Source: Micromonospora sp. Llam0 (GTDB taxonomy: Bacteria > Actinomycetota > Actinomycetes > Mycobacteriales > Micromonosporaceae). Taken from it: 64,000 bases of DNA. The stretch lies in contig NZ_RJJY01000001.1 of assembly GCF_003751085.1 (NCBI RefSeq), positions 1,674,001-1,738,000 of the forward strand, read 5' to 3'. Both the position numbers and the translations under genes were made by a program. The notes below the pieces were generated by a model. That model was not told the DNA's origin, ran no database searches, and worked only from the letters and a program-made list of their open reading frames with translations. Below, one piece after another: positions 62,228 to 64,000 of this stretch; the stretch's first letter is position 1, and each line of letters begins with the position of its first letter.

Positions 62228-62913
62228 GTGCGCCACGAGGCGCTGTATCCCGGACGGGGGTGAGAGACCGCCCGTTTCCTCGCCGCCGTAGCGGCGGGGT
62301 GAAGCTGGAGGTAGCCGTGTCCCGGGGGTCGCTGGGATGGGGTGGGAGCAGCCTCGACAAAGTCACGTCGGTTCGGTACTGCCGGACGGGCCGGGCGTGG
62401 TGAGCAAGACGAGAAGGTATACGCAAGGAACCGGTGCTGTTACGCCTCTTGACACGATGCCAGCTGCAATCCGGTGGATTGGCTGGTTTGCGGTGCGCAC
62501 CTGCCCTTCATGACGGGCAGGGAACTCACGGTCGGGGTCTATCGTGTCCCGGCCGGGAGGCCACGGTGAAGGACTACGGCGTACCCGTGGCGATGCCGCA
62601 GGGGTAGAGCCGGGTGCCTAACTCGTCGACCGGGCATCAGCGAACGTGGGAAGCATCCGCGACGCGTTCCATCCGGGCTGGCCTGCCAGGTCAGCATTGG
62701 GGTGGATAGGCGCGACGCCAGCCGAAGGTCTGCGGATGTGACGGAGCCGTCGTAGTACTCCGAGCCGGGGAAAGCCCGAGCGCATGGGGAAGGGCGGCAG
62801 CGTGTTCAAGTCAGAGAGGGACCGTAATGTCCGAAGATGCGCTGGTGAACACCGGCGCTGCTGTCTGCTGGCCGAGCAGTGACTGGGCCGGGGCGGTGGT
62901 ACGGAGGATGCAG
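62228..62913 (+). mobile_element. Group II intron, 5' part, truncated by IS3
   Basis: The 5' end reads GTGCGCCACGAGGCGCTG, the GTGCG start of bacterial group II introns and the same as intron 1. About 600 bases of structured, stop-rich sequence follow (ribozyme domains I-III), then the start of an intron-encoded protein (MSEDALVNTGAAV, to RMQ). IS3 copy 2 interrupts it at 62914. Its protein start differs from intron 1's, so the two introns are distinct. Confidence 0.75.
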
Positions 62914-62956
62914 TGAGGGGCCTCGCGTTTTCCGGACAGTGGTTCGGCCGGTTCTT

Positions 62957-63841
62957 TCACGCCGCGATTTGAAGGTTCTCGAACTCTGCGTGGACTTCCC
63001 GGGGAGGTCGGTAGCCCACCGCTGAATGCAGACGCTGACGATTGTGCCAGAATTCGATGTAGGCAGTAACGTCCCGACGTGCCGCCTCACGCGTGGGATA
63101 CTTCACACGCGACACGCGTTCGTTCTTCAGTGCACCGAAGAACGATTCCGCCATCGCATTGTCGAAACAAATTCCGGTCCGGCCAGCGGATCGCCGCAAC
63201 CTCAGATCCCGAAGCGTTCTGCCGTAGTCGTCCGACATGTAGTTGCTGCCCCGGTCCGAATGAAAGATGGCGTTCTTTCTGAGTTCGCGATTCCGGGCGG
63301 CGTTACGGATGGCGCGGGAGATCAACGGCGTCTGGTAGTGGTCGTCCATCGCGTACCCGATGACTTCCTTCGTGCAGCAGTCGATGACGGTCGCCAGATA
63401 CAGCCACCCCTCGCCGGTCGGGATGTACGTGATGTCGCCGACGAGCTTCTCCCCAGGCGCGTCGGCGGTGAACTCCCGGCCGACGAGGTCAGGCACCGTG
63501 CCGGACGACGACTGGGTGAGTCCCCACCGCCTCGGGCGGGGCTGGCACGGCACGAGCCCGAGCTCGCGCATCAGCTGGCGGACGAGTTCCGGCCCGGCGG
63601 ACACGCCCTGGCGCCGCAGTTGCGCGTGGACACGTCGATGCCCGTAGGTGCCGTCAGACGCGGCGAACACCTCCTCGATGGCCGATCGAAGGTGGGCGCG
63701 GCGGGTGGCGGTCGCGGAGTCGGGGCGGGTTCGCCATTCGTAGTATCCGGACCTGGACACGCCGAGTTGTTCGCACATGAAGTCGACGGGGTAGGCGTAC
63801 TTCGCGGTGTCGAGTCGCATCGTCTCGATGAACTCGTACAA
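62957..63841 (-). CDS. IS3-family transposase OrfB, copy 2
   Basis: A 294-residue integrase-core transposase differing from copy 1 by essentially one residue (FWHNRQR versus FWYNRQR). The DDE residues are present. Here orfA is not interrupted as far as the window shows, so this copy can supply active transposase by OrfAB frameshifting. Confidence 0.93.
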   Translation of the reverse strand: MYEFIETMRLDTAKYAYPVDFMCEQLGVSRSGYYEWRTRPDSATATRRAHLRSAIEEVFAASDGTYGHRRVHAQLRRQGVSAGPELVRQLMRELGLVPCQPRPRRWGLTQSSSGTVPDLVGREFTADAPGEKLVGDITYIPTGEGWLYLATVIDCCTKEVIGYAMDDHYQTPLISRAIRNAARNRELRKNAIFHSDRGSNYMSDDYGRTLRDLRLRRSAGRTGICFDNAMAESFFGALKNERVSRVKYPTREAARRDVTAYIEFWHNRQRLHSAVGYRPPREVHAEFENLQIAA

Positions 63842-63846
63842 GCTCG

Positions 63847-64000
63847 TTACCGAGGGTCCTTCGCGAAGTACGCCGCGGCTTTTTTCAGGAAGCTGTTCTC
63901 CATTTCGAGTTCCCGGTTGCGGCGTTCGAGTTCCTTCAGTCGAGCGCGCTCGTCGATGCCGATCTGTGGGCTGTTCTGGGCGCCGCTGTTTTCCCGCCGG
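63847..64000 (-). CDS. IS3-family OrfA, copy 2, partial at window edge
   Basis: The C-terminal 50 codons of OrfA: the leucine-zipper helix LKELERRNRELEMENSFLKK and AAYFAKDPR. The N-terminal helix-turn-helix part lies beyond position 64000. Confidence 0.88.
   Translation of the reverse strand, partial: RRENSGAQNSPQIGIDERARLKELERRNRELEMENSFLKKAAAYFAKDPR

Larger units (their letters stand above)
62914..64000 (-). mobile_element. IS3-family element, copy 2, continues past the window
   Basis: It begins with the same terminal repeat TGAGGGGCCTCGCG as copy 1 and stays nearly identical through orfB into orfA, with only a few single-base differences seen (for example 63047 g and 63280 t). It has the same orientation as copy 1. 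The right end is beyond the window. Confidence 0.93.

Overview
The window is high-GC DNA with codon bias, GTG/TTG starts and tightly overlapping ATGA/GTGA gene junctions typical of an actinomycete (Micromonospora/Streptomyces-like). No tRNA, rRNA or CRISPR array was recognised.

Layout. (1) 1-20000 is a decayed accessory region. It holds an IS1380-type element split by a group II intron, a small block of two Gfo/Idh/MocA oxidoreductases divergent from altered aroQ-like and aroE-like genes, a frameshifted methyltransferase, an integrase/AbrB-like pair broken by frameshifts, and a DUF5984-PARG gene pair interrupted by an IS3-family element that itself carries an ISKra4-family element. A SWIM protein gene, a large serine recombinase and IS256/IS66-like remnants follow. 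(2) 19651-61049 is one coherent metallophore system. (3) 61158-64000 is again mobile debris: a broken serine recombinase, a second group II intron truncated by an IS3 copy, and that near-identical IS3 copy running off the window.

The metallophore system resembles the coelibactin type: ferredoxin; an Opp/Nik-type uptake operon (lipoprotein, two permeases, double ATPase); a His-rich protein; two half-size ABC transporters; an NRPS of ArCP-Cy-A-PCP-Cy-A-PCP; a tautomerase; a DegT-type aminotransferase; a luciferase-like monooxygenase; a covalent-FAD oxidase; an aryl-AMP ligase; a second NRPS of Cy-A(MT)-PCP-TE; a saccharopine-dehydrogenase-like protein; a thiazolinyl imine reductase fused to a methyltransferase; a P450; a type II thioesterase; a methyltransferase; an MFS exporter; Zur; a flavin reductase; two choice-of-anchor M surface proteins; and a third methyltransferase. 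The three A domains read as cysteine or near-cysteine and all three condensation domains are Cy type, so the predicted backbone is aryl-(thiazoline/thiazolidine)3.

Control appears to be by zinc. Zur-box-like 15-mers sit before the uptake operon (20013), between the divergent ligase and NRPS2 genes (41526) and before the surface proteins (55783), with a weaker one before zur (54566).

The main novelty candidate is the starter unit. No salicylate synthase is present. Instead the cluster encodes an aminotransferase, a luciferase-like monooxygenase with a flavin reductase, and a NikD/sarcosine-oxidase-like covalent flavoenzyme. This is the enzyme set expected for picolinate or 3-hydroxypicolinate from lysine, and the aryl-AMP ligase pocket differs from the salicylate/DHB pattern. 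The inferred product is a Zur-controlled pyridyl-tris(thiazoline/thiazolidine) zincophore.
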